From an uncultured Ectothiorhodospiraceae bacterium (GTDB lineage: Bacteria; Pseudomonadota; Gammaproteobacteria; UBA6429; Thiohalophilaceae): a stretch of DNA of 64,000 bases. The stretch lies in contig CAMYMU010000032.1 of NCBI GenBank assembly GCA_947259575.1, positions 1 to 64,000 on the forward strand, given 5' to 3'. A program made the position numbers and the translations under genes. Shown piece after piece: positions 1-8,491 of the stretch; the first letter of the stretch is position 1, and every line of letters begins with the position of its first letter. Under the pieces are notes generated by a model. It was not told where the DNA came from, did not search any database, and saw only the letters and a program-made list of their open reading frames with translations.

Positions 1-1597
1 GGCTAGCGAACGGTGGTGATGAGGGAGATCCAGTATCCGGTATGAGTTTAAAAATCTTATTAGAAAATATATTAAGAAAATATAACTCTCCATTTGCATC
101 TTCAGCCAAAGAGACCGTACCACCGCCTAATGATGATGGTAATAGCGTTCGACGTTGCGGATTTGTATAAGGATCAGACAGTGCCCAGACTGTGCCACTG
201 CCATAGTCAGTAAAGATGTAATTACCCGCCAGGGAAGGAATATCACTGCCACGATAGACATAGCCACCTGTTACAGAATTGCCATCTGATCTGGGATATT
301 CAAAAACTGGAGGCTCATGAACTAAATCATTAGGACAACTACCTCCATAAGAAGTATTAAAGCGAGTTCCTTCAAAACAGCCCCAGCCGTAATTTTGGTC
401 ATTCAAGACCAGATCTATCTCTTCTAATGCACCTTGTCCAACATCCCCTAGCCAGAGCTGGTCTGTATTCCGATCAAAACTCCAGCGCCAGGGATTACGG
501 AGACCCCAGGCATAGATTTCAGGGCAACCACCGGTACAACTCGTGTTACCTGAGAAAGGGTTACCCGCTGGAATACTGTAATCTAGACCTCGGGTCACAT
601 CAGGGGTACTCGGATCAATACGCAACATGGCGCCAAGCAGGTTTTCCGTATTTTGCCCATTTTGACCTGGGTCATTACCGGAGCCACCATCACCAAAGCC
701 AATAAACAGGTAGCCGTTACTATCAAATGCGATCTGCCCGCCATTATGGTTATCAAAGGGTTGAGGAATCGTAATGAGAATAAGTTCTGATGTTGAATCA
801 ATGGTTGCAGGTGAACCACTTGTCTGGAAACGGGAGATTCTTGACTTAAATCCGCCATCAGACGCAGTATAGGAGAGATAGACATAACCATTGCTTGCGT
901 AGTTAGGATCAAAGGCCATGCCCAACAGACCACCCTCACCAGCTGTGGAAACCGATGAAGAAATATCGCCAAATATATTGGAGGTTGAAACAGCAGAATT
1001 ATTGTCAAATTCACGGATAACGCCACTTCGCTCGATTACATACAGCATGTTGCCGAATGGAGCGGGGATCATGGCAAGCGGTCGTGAAAAAGTGAGATTG
1101 GGGAATGCTTCTGTTGTGGCGACATCGGTAAAGCTTGCAGGTGGACCCGCCAGACAGGTTGTATTTGATGGTCTGTTTCTGCTGGCCGCGGTGGTAGTAA
1201 AACTCCAGCTGTGGTTCGCAGCTATAGCATTACCCGCCACATCAGTCACGGCGGTAGTAATGGTAGCTGTATAGTTCATATTGTTATTGAGATCAGTATC
1301 TGGTGTAAAAGTCGCTGTGTTTGTACCGCCGTTATAACTCACCGTGCCACTGACAGGATTGTTACTGCCATCAACCAGGCTAAAACTTGAAGCATTAATC
1401 GAAGTTATATCGATCGCTTCAGAAAACGTGGTACTAAGTGCAGTATTTATTGGGACATTGGTAGCCGTGTTTACTGGGTTATTTGAGGTAACATCAGGTG
1501 GAGTTGTGTCACCAGGTGGAGTTACAGCATCATCTCCGCCACCACAGGCGACCAGAAAAAGTGTGATAAATACAACAAGTATAGATTTTCTATCCAT
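1..1597 (-). CDS. Lipoprotein with Ig-like (SbsA/Big_5) domain and glucose/sorbosone dehydrogenase beta-propeller; 3' end cut by window edge
   Basis: The frame is open from an ATG at 1597 down to base 1 (532 codons), so the C-terminus lies outside the window. A ribosome site GGGGAAGG sits about 7 bases upstream of the ATG. The N-terminus MDRKSILVVFITLFLVACGGG is a lipoprotein signal with lipobox LVAC. Residues about 27-135 read as a bacterial Ig-like domain (TPPDVTSNNPVNTATNVPI). The rest matches the soluble glucose/sorbosone dehydrogenase type, with EGGLLGMAFDPNY, NHNGGQIAFDSNGYLFIG, GDGGSGNDP and WGLRNPWRWSFD. Such proteins are six-bladed propellers that often use PQQ to oxidise sugars in the periplasm. 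The substrate cannot be told. It is divergent from the EPS genes to its right and may belong with carbohydrate processing. Confidence 0.85.
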   Translation of the reverse strand, partial: MDRKSILVVFITLFLVACGGGDDAVTPPGDTTPPDVTSNNPVNTATNVPINTALSTTFSEAIDITSINASSFSLVDGSNNPVSGTVSYNGGTNTATFTPDTDLNNNMNYTATITTAVTDVAGNAIAANHSWSFTTTAASRNRPSNTTCLAGPPASFTDVATTEAFPNLTFSRPLAMIPAPFGNMLYVIERSGVIREFDNNSAVSTSNIFGDISSSVSTAGEGGLLGMAFDPNYASNGYVYLSYTASDGGFKSRISRFQTSGSPATIDSTSELILITIPQPFDNHNGGQIAFDSNGYLFIGFGDGGSGNDPGQNGQNTENLLGAMLRIDPSTPDVTRGLDYSIPAGNPFSGNTSCTGGCPEIYAWGLRNPWRWSFDRNTDQLWLGDVGQGALEEIDLVLNDQNYGWGCFEGTRFNTSYGGSCPNDLVHEPPVFEYPRSDGNSVTGGYVYRGSDIPSLAGNYIFTDYGSGTVWALSDPYTNPQRRTLLPSSLGGGTVSLAEDANGELYFLNIFSNKIFKLIPDTGSPSSPPFAS

Positions 1598-1990
1598 GAG
1601 TTGCCTTCCCCAAAAGGCTGTAAAGCAATGGTAAATTTACTATTTTAAATAACATATCAGGGCAGCTGTTTCTGTGAACATATCCCTGTTTGAATAGATT
1701 CAATTGTCTCTACAACACTAATTTTCCGGTATTAATTTCAGGATGGTGTGGCAACGGAGCATACGATTACTCTTCCCCCAAGTCGTCAATAGGACCGAAT
1801 TTCACTAGCAACGTATAGAACAATATAGATGATCAAGTCTAAAGCGTTATGTTAACAAATATTGGATGATGACTGAACATTTTGCTTAAGTGCTTGCTTC
1901 AGCAGGCTAGAGAGTCACAATTCATAGTCTGACTTAATTGAGTGCGCTAGCGTACAGAGCTGGTATGGATGCAGGCCCTATTCTAAGTGG
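1598..1990. other. Divergent intergenic region between the propeller lipoprotein and the sugar transferase
   Basis: This 393-base AT-rich gap must hold the divergent promoters of both flanking genes. I see no convincing -35/-10 pair, RNA gene or coding remnant. A frame opening at 1938 overlaps the following gene in another phase and is not treated as real. Confidence 0.5.
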
Positions 1991-3469
1991 ATGTATTCAT
2001 CGAATAAGAATTTCAAGCCACTTGCGGCGCAATCCGCATCACAAGTGTCGTGCTTTAATCCTATGCATTTGTCCAGTGATTTACTGCCGGTCCTGGATAT
2101 TATTAGCATCTTTTCTGCCGTGTTTCTCAGTGTTTCTATCTATGATTATTGGCAGACTTTGCAGACAGTGCCCGTCTTCTCAGGAAGTCATCTATGGCAG
2201 GCGGCATTGGTTGCCGCGATACTTGCTCCTTTTTTCTTATACGACAAGCATTTTGGTGCCAATGCCACGCGCATCACGACAGGAAAGCTACTACGCTCCC
2301 ATTTGTTGAGGTTCATGCTCTATGCGGGGTTTGTGCTGGTGCTGGAAAGTCTGAGTTCTGTAGCGGGAAGTCCCGCCCTGGTGCTACTGCTGTGGGCTAT
2401 TATAGGATTGACCTTGACGTCACTGAATCGGCTGCTGATGACGTATATCGTGAGACGTTTTCAGCGCGGTGGTCAGTTAAACCAAACCATTGCGATCGTG
2501 GGTGCTGGTCGTGTGGCGGATCGCCTGGTACATCAACTCTTACAATCGCATAGCAAAACCACTGAATTTCTTGGCATCTTCGATGACAAAATCATAAACC
2601 CCCCCCAGACAACGGGCAAGGCGGTTGGTAACATTGATGATTTGATTGAGTTGAGCAAGACACGCAAGATCGACTGGATATTATTAGCCTTACCCCCAAC
2701 TGCAGATAAGCGTATGTCAGAAATTGTTGAGCGCCTTAAAGATCTATCAATACCCATTGGCTTGTGCCCTGAGCACGTTGGCTTAACAATTCCTTACAAG
2801 AACGTTGATTTCGTCGGCGATACTGTCCATGTCAGTCGTCTTGTGGACCGTCCTATCAAACGCTGGAATGCGGTAATTAAAACCATCGAAGATCTGGTGC
2901 TCGGCATTCCGATTACTTTATGCGCATTACCGGTGATGGCGATCATCGCGCTGGCAATCAAGATCGATAGTCGCGGCCCAATACTGTATAAACAAAAGCG
3001 TCATACTCTCAACAATAAAGAATTTGATATCTACAAATTCCGTAGTATGCGCTATAACCCAAATCCCTCTGCACAGAAACTGGTACAAACATCACGCGAT
3101 GATGATCGTATCACACGCGTAGGGCGCTTCCTTCGTGCATCGAGCCTGGATGAAATCCCACAGCTATTTAATGTACTTAAGGGGGATATGTCATTAGTGG
3201 GGCCACGACCGCATGCAGTTAATATGCGTACCGAAGAACGTCTTGGTAATGAAATCACGTCGACCTATGCACATCGTCACCGTGTCAAACCTGGTTTGAC
3301 TGGCTGGTCACAAGTCAATGGGGCGCGTGGCGCAACTGACAATAGTGCACAATTGTATCGTCGTGTCAGATTAGACCTGGAATACATTGAAAACTGGTCA
3401 GTTATGCTGGATTTGAAAATACTCGCAATGACCTTTGGTGTTGTTATAAAAATGACAAACGCTTATTAA
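1991..3469 (+). CDS. Undecaprenyl-phosphate sugar phosphotransferase (polyprenyl glycosylphosphotransferase, WbaP/EpsE-type)
   Basis: This 492-residue membrane protein should start glycan assembly by moving a sugar-1-phosphate onto undecaprenyl phosphate at the inner membrane. The N-terminal half holds several hydrophobic segments (about residues 28-150). A Rossmann-like CoA-binding domain follows ([11 protein letters not shown], 170-180). The catalytic bacterial sugar transferase domain (about 290-492) carries [34 protein letters not shown] and PRPH, all hallmarks of the family. The length is normal. The ATG at 1991 has only a weak Shine-Dalgarno (AAGTGG), but the N-terminus aligns with its paralogue at 3594, which supports this start. 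It opens a three-gene co-directional set with 3594 and 4577. The sugar is unknown; glucose or galactose are usual. Confidence 0.93.
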   Translation: MYSSNKNFKPLAAQSASQVSCFNPMHLSSDLLPVLDIISIFSAVFLSVSIYDYWQTLQTVPVFSGSHLWQAALVAAILAPFFLYDKHFGANATRITTGKLLRSHLLRFMLYAGFVLVLESLSSVAGSPALVLLLWAIIGLTLTSLNRLLMTYIVRRFQRGGQLNQTIAIVGAGRVADRLVHQLLQSHSKTTEFLGIFDDKIINPPQTTGKAVGNIDDLIELSKTRKIDWILLALPPTADKRMSEIVERLKDLSIPIGLCPEHVGLTIPYKNVDFVGDTVHVSRLVDRPIKRWNAVIKTIEDLVLGIPITLCALPVMAIIALAIKIDSRGPILYKQKRHTLNNKEFDIYKFRSMRYNPNPSAQKLVQTSRDDDRITRVGRFLRASSLDEIPQLFNVLKGDMSLVGPRPHAVNMRTEERLGNEITSTYAHRHRVKPGLTGWSQVNGARGATDNSAQLYRRVRLDLEYIENWSVMLDLKILAMTFGVVIKMTNAY

Positions 3470-3593
3470 ATTAATCTTTATTTTCTACTATTTATACGTA
3501 TTTTTTAGCGCAAATATATTCAACATGAATTATTCTGCTATCAAATGCGTTCACGCATGAAAACAAGTGATTTTGTTGTAAGGAAGATGATCT

Positions 3594-4580
3594 ATGTCAG
3601 ATGAGCAAACTAGCAAACCCAAGTTGAGTTATAACGTGGTGCCAATGACTAGTGAGCTACTGTTAATAGCTGATTTTTTTAGTGTAATGATTGCACTATA
3701 TATCAGCTTCTTCATCTATGATTTCTGGCTGGTCTCATCTGGCAATACTATCTTCTCGTGGATTAGTGTAATTCAAGCCATATTGATCGCGGTCATTCCA
3801 GCCCCGTTTGTTCTATATGATAAGCACTTCGGTGCTATTGTCAGTCGAGGAACAATCGGCAAAATGCTGGGTACTCATATATTACGCTTCATCATTTTAG
3901 CCGGCTTCATTGTTTTACTTACCAGTCTTATTCAGATACATGATCGATTTCCCCTTGAGTTGATTCTGATCTGGGCTGCTACGAGTATCATACTGACCTC
4001 GGCTGCTCGACTCGTTATGGCATATATGCTGCGGCGTTATCAGCGGCAAGGAGCATTGATTGAAGTCATCGCTGTTGTCGGAGCAGGTCCAGTTGCGGAT
4101 CGGTTGGTAGAGGCGTTGCAAAAGTCCTATAGTGACACCGTCGAGTTGCTTGGTGTGTTTGATGATAAAATTCAGAGTGCACCAGAGAGTAAGATCAAGG
4201 CAACGGGTAGTATTAATGATTTAATTGACCTGGGGCAAACCCGCAAGATCGATTGGATCCTTCTGACACTACCACCTACCGCAGACCGACGTATATTAGA
4301 AATTGTCGAGCGTTTGAAAACCTTGTCTTTGCCTATTGGCTTATGTCCACAACATGTTGGTTTGACCATCCCTTATGGTGTTGTTGATTTCGTTGATGAT
4401 ACCATTCCTGTTAGCCTGCTTGTGGATTACCCTACCAATCGCTGGAATGCTATTATTAAGTCCACTGAGAATTTTATACCACGTTGGATAATTACCATGC
4501 TTGTCCTACCGTTTATGGCAATCAATGCACTTCTCAATAAGTTTTTCAGAACTTCTATGTTTCGCGTAAAAAAATCATGA
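3594..4580 (+). CDS. Truncated paralogue of the sugar phosphotransferase: membrane and CoA-binding domains only
   Basis: These 328 residues align along their whole length with the N-terminal two thirds of the protein at 1991. Shared blocks include [27 protein letters not shown] and HVGLTIPY. The stop comes just past the point matching ILYKQKR (here SMFRVKKS), so the catalytic sugar transferase domain is absent. The protein cannot itself be a phosphotransferase. It nevertheless has a good ribosome site (AAGGAAGATGATCT before ATG), an undamaged frame, and a stop overlapping the next start (ATGA at 4577-4580), which argues that it is still translated. It may act as a regulatory or assembly partner of the full-length enzyme, or be an early-stage decayed duplicate. 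Confidence 0.85.
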   Translation: MSDEQTSKPKLSYNVVPMTSELLLIADFFSVMIALYISFFIYDFWLVSSGNTIFSWISVIQAILIAVIPAPFVLYDKHFGAIVSRGTIGKMLGTHILRFIILAGFIVLLTSLIQIHDRFPLELILIWAATSIILTSAARLVMAYMLRRYQRQGALIEVIAVVGAGPVADRLVEALQKSYSDTVELLGVFDDKIQSAPESKIKATGSINDLIDLGQTRKIDWILLTLPPTADRRILEIVERLKTLSLPIGLCPQHVGLTIPYGVVDFVDDTIPVSLLVDYPTNRWNAIIKSTENFIPRWIITMLVLPFMAINALLNKFFRTSMFRVKKS

Positions 4581-5308
4581 CGGGATTAAATTTACAACTA
4601 GATAACTACGATACTTCTGAATTCACTGAGGTCGCGGCCCAGTTTGGGCAGGATAAATATGGCTATGTAGTAACACCGAATGTGGACCATATTATTCGCT
4701 TATATGACGATGCTAAGTTTCGTGCGCTTTACGATGATGCATCATACCGGCTTCTTGATAGCCGCTTCCTCTCGCATCTAATACGGTTAATCAAACAACA
4801 GCGCTTTCCGGTGTGTACTGGTAGTGACCTGACGGAAAACATTATCTCCAGGGTAGTAAAGCCTGATGATGAACTGGTTGTGATTGGTGGTTCCGATGAA
4901 CAGATAGAACAACTTCGCGAGCGTTACAATTTGAGTCGCTTGCACCATCATAATCCTCCGATGGGATTCGTTAAAAATCCAGAGATGGTCGAGACCTGTC
5001 TGCAATTTATCGAAAGTCACAGTCCGTTTCGTTTCTGTTTTCTGGCAGTGGGTTCTCCGCGACAAGAGGTCCTGGCGCAACATTTGAAAGAGCGTGGCAT
5101 TGCTCGCGGAATGGCCCTATGCATAGGCGCGTCTATCGACTTTTTGACTGGCAATGAGAACCGTGCCCCTGTCTGGATGCAACGAACCGGTACAGAATGG
5201 TTATTTCGTTTATTCCAGGCACCCAGACGTATGGCTGGGCGTTATCTAGTGCGTGGTCCGCGTATATTCCGGCTCTTATTAAAGATCAATCTTGAACTGC
5301 GCAAGTAG
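4577..5308 (+). CDS. WecG/TagA/CpsF family glycosyltransferase (GT26)
   Basis: This 243-residue protein has the GT26 pattern: VVTPNVDHIIRLYDDAKFRA near residue 35, then LLDSRFLSHLIRL, TGSDL, FCFLAVGSPRQEVLAQHL and a C-terminal basic stretch around GTEWLFRLFQAPRRMAGRYL. Family members (WecG, TagA) add the second sugar, often N-acetyl-mannosamine(uronic acid), to a lipid-linked monosaccharide on the inner leaflet. That fits the step after the phosphotransferase at 1991. Its start overlaps the stop of the truncated paralogue by four bases, so translation is probably coupled. Confidence 0.9.
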   Translation: MTGLNLQLDNYDTSEFTEVAAQFGQDKYGYVVTPNVDHIIRLYDDAKFRALYDDASYRLLDSRFLSHLIRLIKQQRFPVCTGSDLTENIISRVVKPDDELVVIGGSDEQIEQLRERYNLSRLHHHNPPMGFVKNPEMVETCLQFIESHSPFRFCFLAVGSPRQEVLAQHLKERGIARGMALCIGASIDFLTGNENRAPVWMQRTGTEWLFRLFQAPRRMAGRYLVRGPRIFRLLLKINLELRK

Positions 5309-5332
5309 CACGGAAAACCGTTGCTCCAGGAA

Positions 5333-6433
5333 TTAATTCGTCCATTTGGTATGCAGGCGACCACGTTCATCAAATCGGTAATAACCATCTAACCAGCCTC
5401 TGCCAAACAAAATCAGTGACTGATCGTAGTAATCAGGTGATTTGTTCTGAACAGAATTCAAACGATCAACCTGTTTTTGTAATGAGGCTTTCTCCCCAAT
5501 CATATGTAGGTAGGGTAATACCGCAGCGGAAAATCCGATGGGTGAATAATCGTGTTTAATCGCTTCCCCAGTCACTGGATCCACTTTTTCTGGAGGTGCA
5601 CCATACTGACGTATAAGCTTGGCAAAACGGGGGAATAACTTTACCATTTCCTTGCCACGTTTGCCGGACATACCGGCCCAGAGATAAACCCGAATCGAAT
5701 CGTAACTGCCCGAGGGTGTGGCCTCGGTATCGGGCAGCACAATGTCATCAGCGGTTACAACAAAATGATTTGGGGCGACTCCGGCGCTAAAGATCCGTGG
5801 CCCCATGCGCATAAAATTCGTCCAAATGGGCTGCCATGGGCCATCTGGATCGACTTCAGCAAGGTATTGAAACATAAACCCGGGCATATAACTGGTAATG
5901 ATGCGGTAGCGCTTGTTCGCGAGTTTGAAACCAAAAGGTGCAGGCATGAATAACCAGCCTGCACGGTAAGCATATAGCGTTTCCTTACGTTCAATAGTGC
6001 GTAGCAGTTTGCGTCCAATCACACCATAGCGCGGCTCATGCCAAAGACGTTCGGCTTCCAGAAGGGTATATGCAATCCACAGGTCCGAGTCGGATGCAGA
6101 GTTCCGGTCAATCACACCCCAGCTACCATCCTGTTTTTTGTTCCACAACCAGGCCGGTAATCTGCTTCCAAGTTTCCCCTCAGCGAGATTATCAGAGGTC
6201 CATTTCAGAATCGTATCAAACTCGCTACGTTGGTTGGCAACCAGGGCAAAAAACAGACCATATGATTGTCCTTCCGAAGTTGTTTTACCACCGAAAGTCA
6301 CGTCGACGACCCGACCATTTGCTTCCACAAAACGAGCGTGAAAATCATCCCATAATGGCCAGTCTGATGCTGCGTTTGCATATCCAAACGAACTCAACAA
6401 CATAAGTAGTAAAAAAGCTCGAACAGTTCTCAT
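5333..6433 (-). CDS. Secreted glycoside hydrolase family 8 (endoglucanase, BcsZ-like)
   Basis: This is a GH8 enzyme that cleaves beta-1,4-glucan internally. I place the start at 6433 (MRTVRAFLLLML) rather than the upstream in-frame ATG at 6523. AAGGAAAGG stands about 8 bases before 6433, and the resulting N-terminus is a clean Sec signal ending near ANA-AS. Mature length is about 343 residues, normal for BcsZ. The general-acid motif TTSEGQSYGL puts Glu at residue 54, and RNSASDSDLWIAY (about 110-122) carries the conserved aspartates. No bcsAB cellulose synthase is in the window, so it more likely acts on the local EPS. It lies convergent to 4577. A decayed copy of its own leader lies upstream at about 6868-6990. 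Confidence 0.92.
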   Translation of the reverse strand: MRTVRAFLLLMLLSSFGYANAASDWPLWDDFHARFVEANGRVVDVTFGGKTTSEGQSYGLFFALVANQRSEFDTILKWTSDNLAEGKLGSRLPAWLWNKKQDGSWGVIDRNSASDSDLWIAYTLLEAERLWHEPRYGVIGRKLLRTIERKETLYAYRAGWLFMPAPFGFKLANKRYRIITSYMPGFMFQYLAEVDPDGPWQPIWTNFMRMGPRIFSAGVAPNHFVVTADDIVLPDTEATPSGSYDSIRVYLWAGMSGKRGKEMVKLFPRFAKLIRQYGAPPEKVDPVTGEAIKHDYSPIGFSAAVLPYLHMIGEKASLQKQVDRLNSVQNKSPDYYDQSLILFGRGWLDGYYRFDERGRLHTKWTN

Positions 6434-6759
6434 AGTAAAAACCTTTCCTTTGGCAAGAGAATTTTGTTGTACTAATTGTCTGGACATTATCGGTAATTTA
6501 CAACCTGGTCTGTTCGGTAACATACAGTTCAGAGTTTAGCTGCACAATTGAACAGAGATGAAGAGGCTAGGATTGGAAGCTAATACCTCTTATCTGAAAA
6601 TTTTTCATTATGCTTTAAGTTGGTACTTTGACAGCGTATACCGCACTAAATACGAGCATACGATAGTGTTTCATTAATATCATTTATAAAACGCGTGGCA
6701 GCAATATCCGATATGGCTGTCGCTCAGATAGAACTGGCGACTTGATATACTAGCCCTGA

Positions 6760-6870
6760 CGAACGTCCAATACATATCCCTACTCCTCGCTAGATCAGCT
6801 AAAAAAACTGCTATTTCACGAAGGATTCCGCGAGCGCCGCTATTATCCTATGGCGCATGGTAAACAATAA
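6760..6870 (+). pseudogene. Orphan C-terminal coding fragment, family unknown
   Basis: Between a TGA at 6757 and a TAA at 6868 the frame reads as a plausible protein tail. It includes SLDQLKKLLFHEGFRERRYY followed by PMAHGKQ. There is no start codon with a ribosome site. The charged amphipathic composition looks like protein rather than random intergenic sequence, but I do not recognise the family. It ends exactly where the duplicated GH8 leader begins. Confidence 0.3.
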
Positions 6871-6990
6871 AAACTCGAGTAGTTCTCATATTTAAAAACC
6901 TTTACCTTTGGTAACTATAATTTGGTGTAAAATTTGCTTATACATTATCGTCATCTATGATGTAGTGTTCTTTAACATAGAATTCACAAT
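6868..6990 (-). repeat. Degenerate second copy of the GH8 gene leader and start codon
   Basis: This stretch aligns with about 6411-6537, the first codons and leader of the GH8 gene. Shared words include AGTTCTCAT, AAAAACCTTT, CCTTTGG, ACATTATCG and TAACATA in the same order and spacing. The copy keeps an ATG at 6889 on the minus strand and would begin MRTTRVF, against MRTVRAF in the GH8 protein. It hits a stop after 13 codons. It is therefore a decayed duplicate of the 5' end of that gene. Confidence 0.65.
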
Positions 6991-6995
6991 ATTGA

Positions 6996-7119
6996 TGCAT
7001 TATTAATCAAGGTCATACTCTTACTGAGATTGCAGAAATCATAGACACCCCGTGGGGACCTTAAAATCGCTCAGAACCATACTACAGCGGGAACCTTTTC
7101 GGGAAGTCAGGCGTGATCA
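6996..7119 (+). pseudogene. Relic of an ECF sigma factor region 4 (frameshifted)
   Basis: Translation from 6996 gives NQGHTLTEIAEIIDTPWG, which matches the helix-turn-helix of sigma-70 region 4 (typical form: EIAEILDxPxGTVKSRL). After a one-base shift the match continues as GTLKSLRTILQREPFREVRR to a TGA near 7120. Everything upstream (region 2) is missing. This is a 3' remnant of a sigma factor gene and is not functional. Confidence 0.6.
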
Positions 7120-7236
7120 TCAGTGAGGAAGAATTATGAAGTGAGATAAGGGCTAGGACCAGAAACTAAGAATAATATAGTTGTATACGTTCTGAATTCT
7201 CGTGATAAGTAATCACACAGTTGGAGTAGTAAAAGT

Positions 7237-8451
7237 ATGGATATCCCACTAGCTTATTTCATATTAATGGCGCTTGCCATGGGCCTGGTGCTAATACCGC
7301 AGTTTCGCATCGTGGATAACCACGCCAGTTCAAGCGGTCGTTATTCTGCACTTGATGGGCTTCGTGGTTTTGCTGCGCTCAGTGTATTTGTGCACCACCT
7401 AGTCATTTATTATTACTATATCGAAACCGGTAGCTGGTCTATTACGAACTCACGTTTTTATGCCTTACTGGGTCCAGTCGGAGTCTCGCTGTTTTTTATG
7501 CTCACCGGTTTTCTATTCTGGGGAAAACTGCTGCGTACAAGGGGACGACCGGACTGGCGGTCGCTATACATCCGTCGATTGTTCCGTGTTGGCCCGATGT
7601 ATCTATTTGTTGTGATAGTGATGTTATTGATCGTGTTTGCCAAAACCGACTTTCAACTGTATGAACCTCTGAGTGTTGTAATAGGATCTATAGCTCAATG
7701 GCTCGCCCTGGGCATAATCGATACACAACCTGATGTAAACACATATAAGGCAACGCATGTGCTCGCCGGAGTTACCTGGACTATTTACTACGAGTGGTTA
7801 TTTTATGCCTCGTTGGTCTTCACTGCGTTCTTTTCGCGCGATAAGCGACACCTGTTGTTTATCGCCATCGGTATCGTATTGAGTCTGCTTGGTAAGGTAT
7901 TGCTTGACCTTTATGTCAGTGGCCTTGCGCTACTTTTCCTGTGTGGCATGATGGCAGCCTCGTTGTTGCATGAAAATTTACATTTACGCATATCGCAACG
8001 CCTGTTATCCATCCTCGCTATTAGCTGCATCTCGATTGTGCTTATCACATCGAGCAGCGGTTATGGCACGGCGACTTCGCTAATACTTGCGTTGTTTTTT
8101 TATCTTGTCTGCTCTGGCGCAAATCTGTTTGGTTTGCTGACCAGCCTGCCAGCAATTCGGCTGGGCAACATCAGTTATAGCATTTACTTGATGCAAGGTT
8201 TGGTTTTAACCGTTATTTTTGCCATTCCTCCAATACGTGAGTTTGCCATGACGTCAAGCTTAAGCTACTGGACCATCGGCTTGCTCTGCATGTACACGTT
8301 ATTAATTTGTGCCGCACTTGGCTATGTCTTTATTGAAAAGCCTGGAATTGCTATTGGTAATTGTTTATTGCGACGCAAATCTAAAGTAGCAACCTCTGCT
8401 GTGGCTTCGGGTGATTGCGCTATTTGGGACTGGAAGATTAACAGCAAATGA
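7237..8451 (+). CDS. Acyltransferase family 3 membrane protein (O-acetyltransferase type)
   Basis: This 404-residue protein has about ten hydrophobic segments. Its N-terminal signature ALDGLRGFAALSVFVHHL carries the conserved His near residue 50. GVSLFFMLTGFLFW, RRLFRVGPMYLF and the late ISYSIYLMQGLV also fit the OafA/AcyltransferaseN family. Such proteins O-acetylate (or succinylate) surface polysaccharides during or after assembly at the inner membrane. The ATG at 7237 follows GGAGTAG. In this setting it is probably an EPS decorating enzyme; the acyl group cannot be told. Confidence 0.88.
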   Translation: MDIPLAYFILMALAMGLVLIPQFRIVDNHASSSGRYSALDGLRGFAALSVFVHHLVIYYYYIETGSWSITNSRFYALLGPVGVSLFFMLTGFLFWGKLLRTRGRPDWRSLYIRRLFRVGPMYLFVVIVMLLIVFAKTDFQLYEPLSVVIGSIAQWLALGIIDTQPDVNTYKATHVLAGVTWTIYYEWLFYASLVFTAFFSRDKRHLLFIAIGIVLSLLGKVLLDLYVSGLALLFLCGMMAASLLHENLHLRISQRLLSILAISCISIVLITSSSGYGTATSLILALFFYLVCSGANLFGLLTSLPAIRLGNISYSIYLMQGLVLTVIFAIPPIREFAMTSSLSYWTIGLLCMYTLLICAALGYVFIEKPGIAIGNCLLRRKSKVATSAVASGDCAIWDWKINSK

Positions 8452-8491
8452 CCTTCGCTCAAGGGCGGTAAGGTATGGGTATCGAAGTGTA

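Larger units (their letters stand above)
6434..7236. other. 803-base non-coding stretch made of gene remnants
   Basis: No intact gene is present. From left to right it holds the GH8 leader, an orphan C-terminal coding fragment (6760-6870), a degenerate copy of the GH8 leader and start (about 6868-6990) and a relic of an ECF sigma factor C-terminus (6996-7119). The pieces abut each other. This looks like a site of repeated recombination and deletion. Confidence 0.6.
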
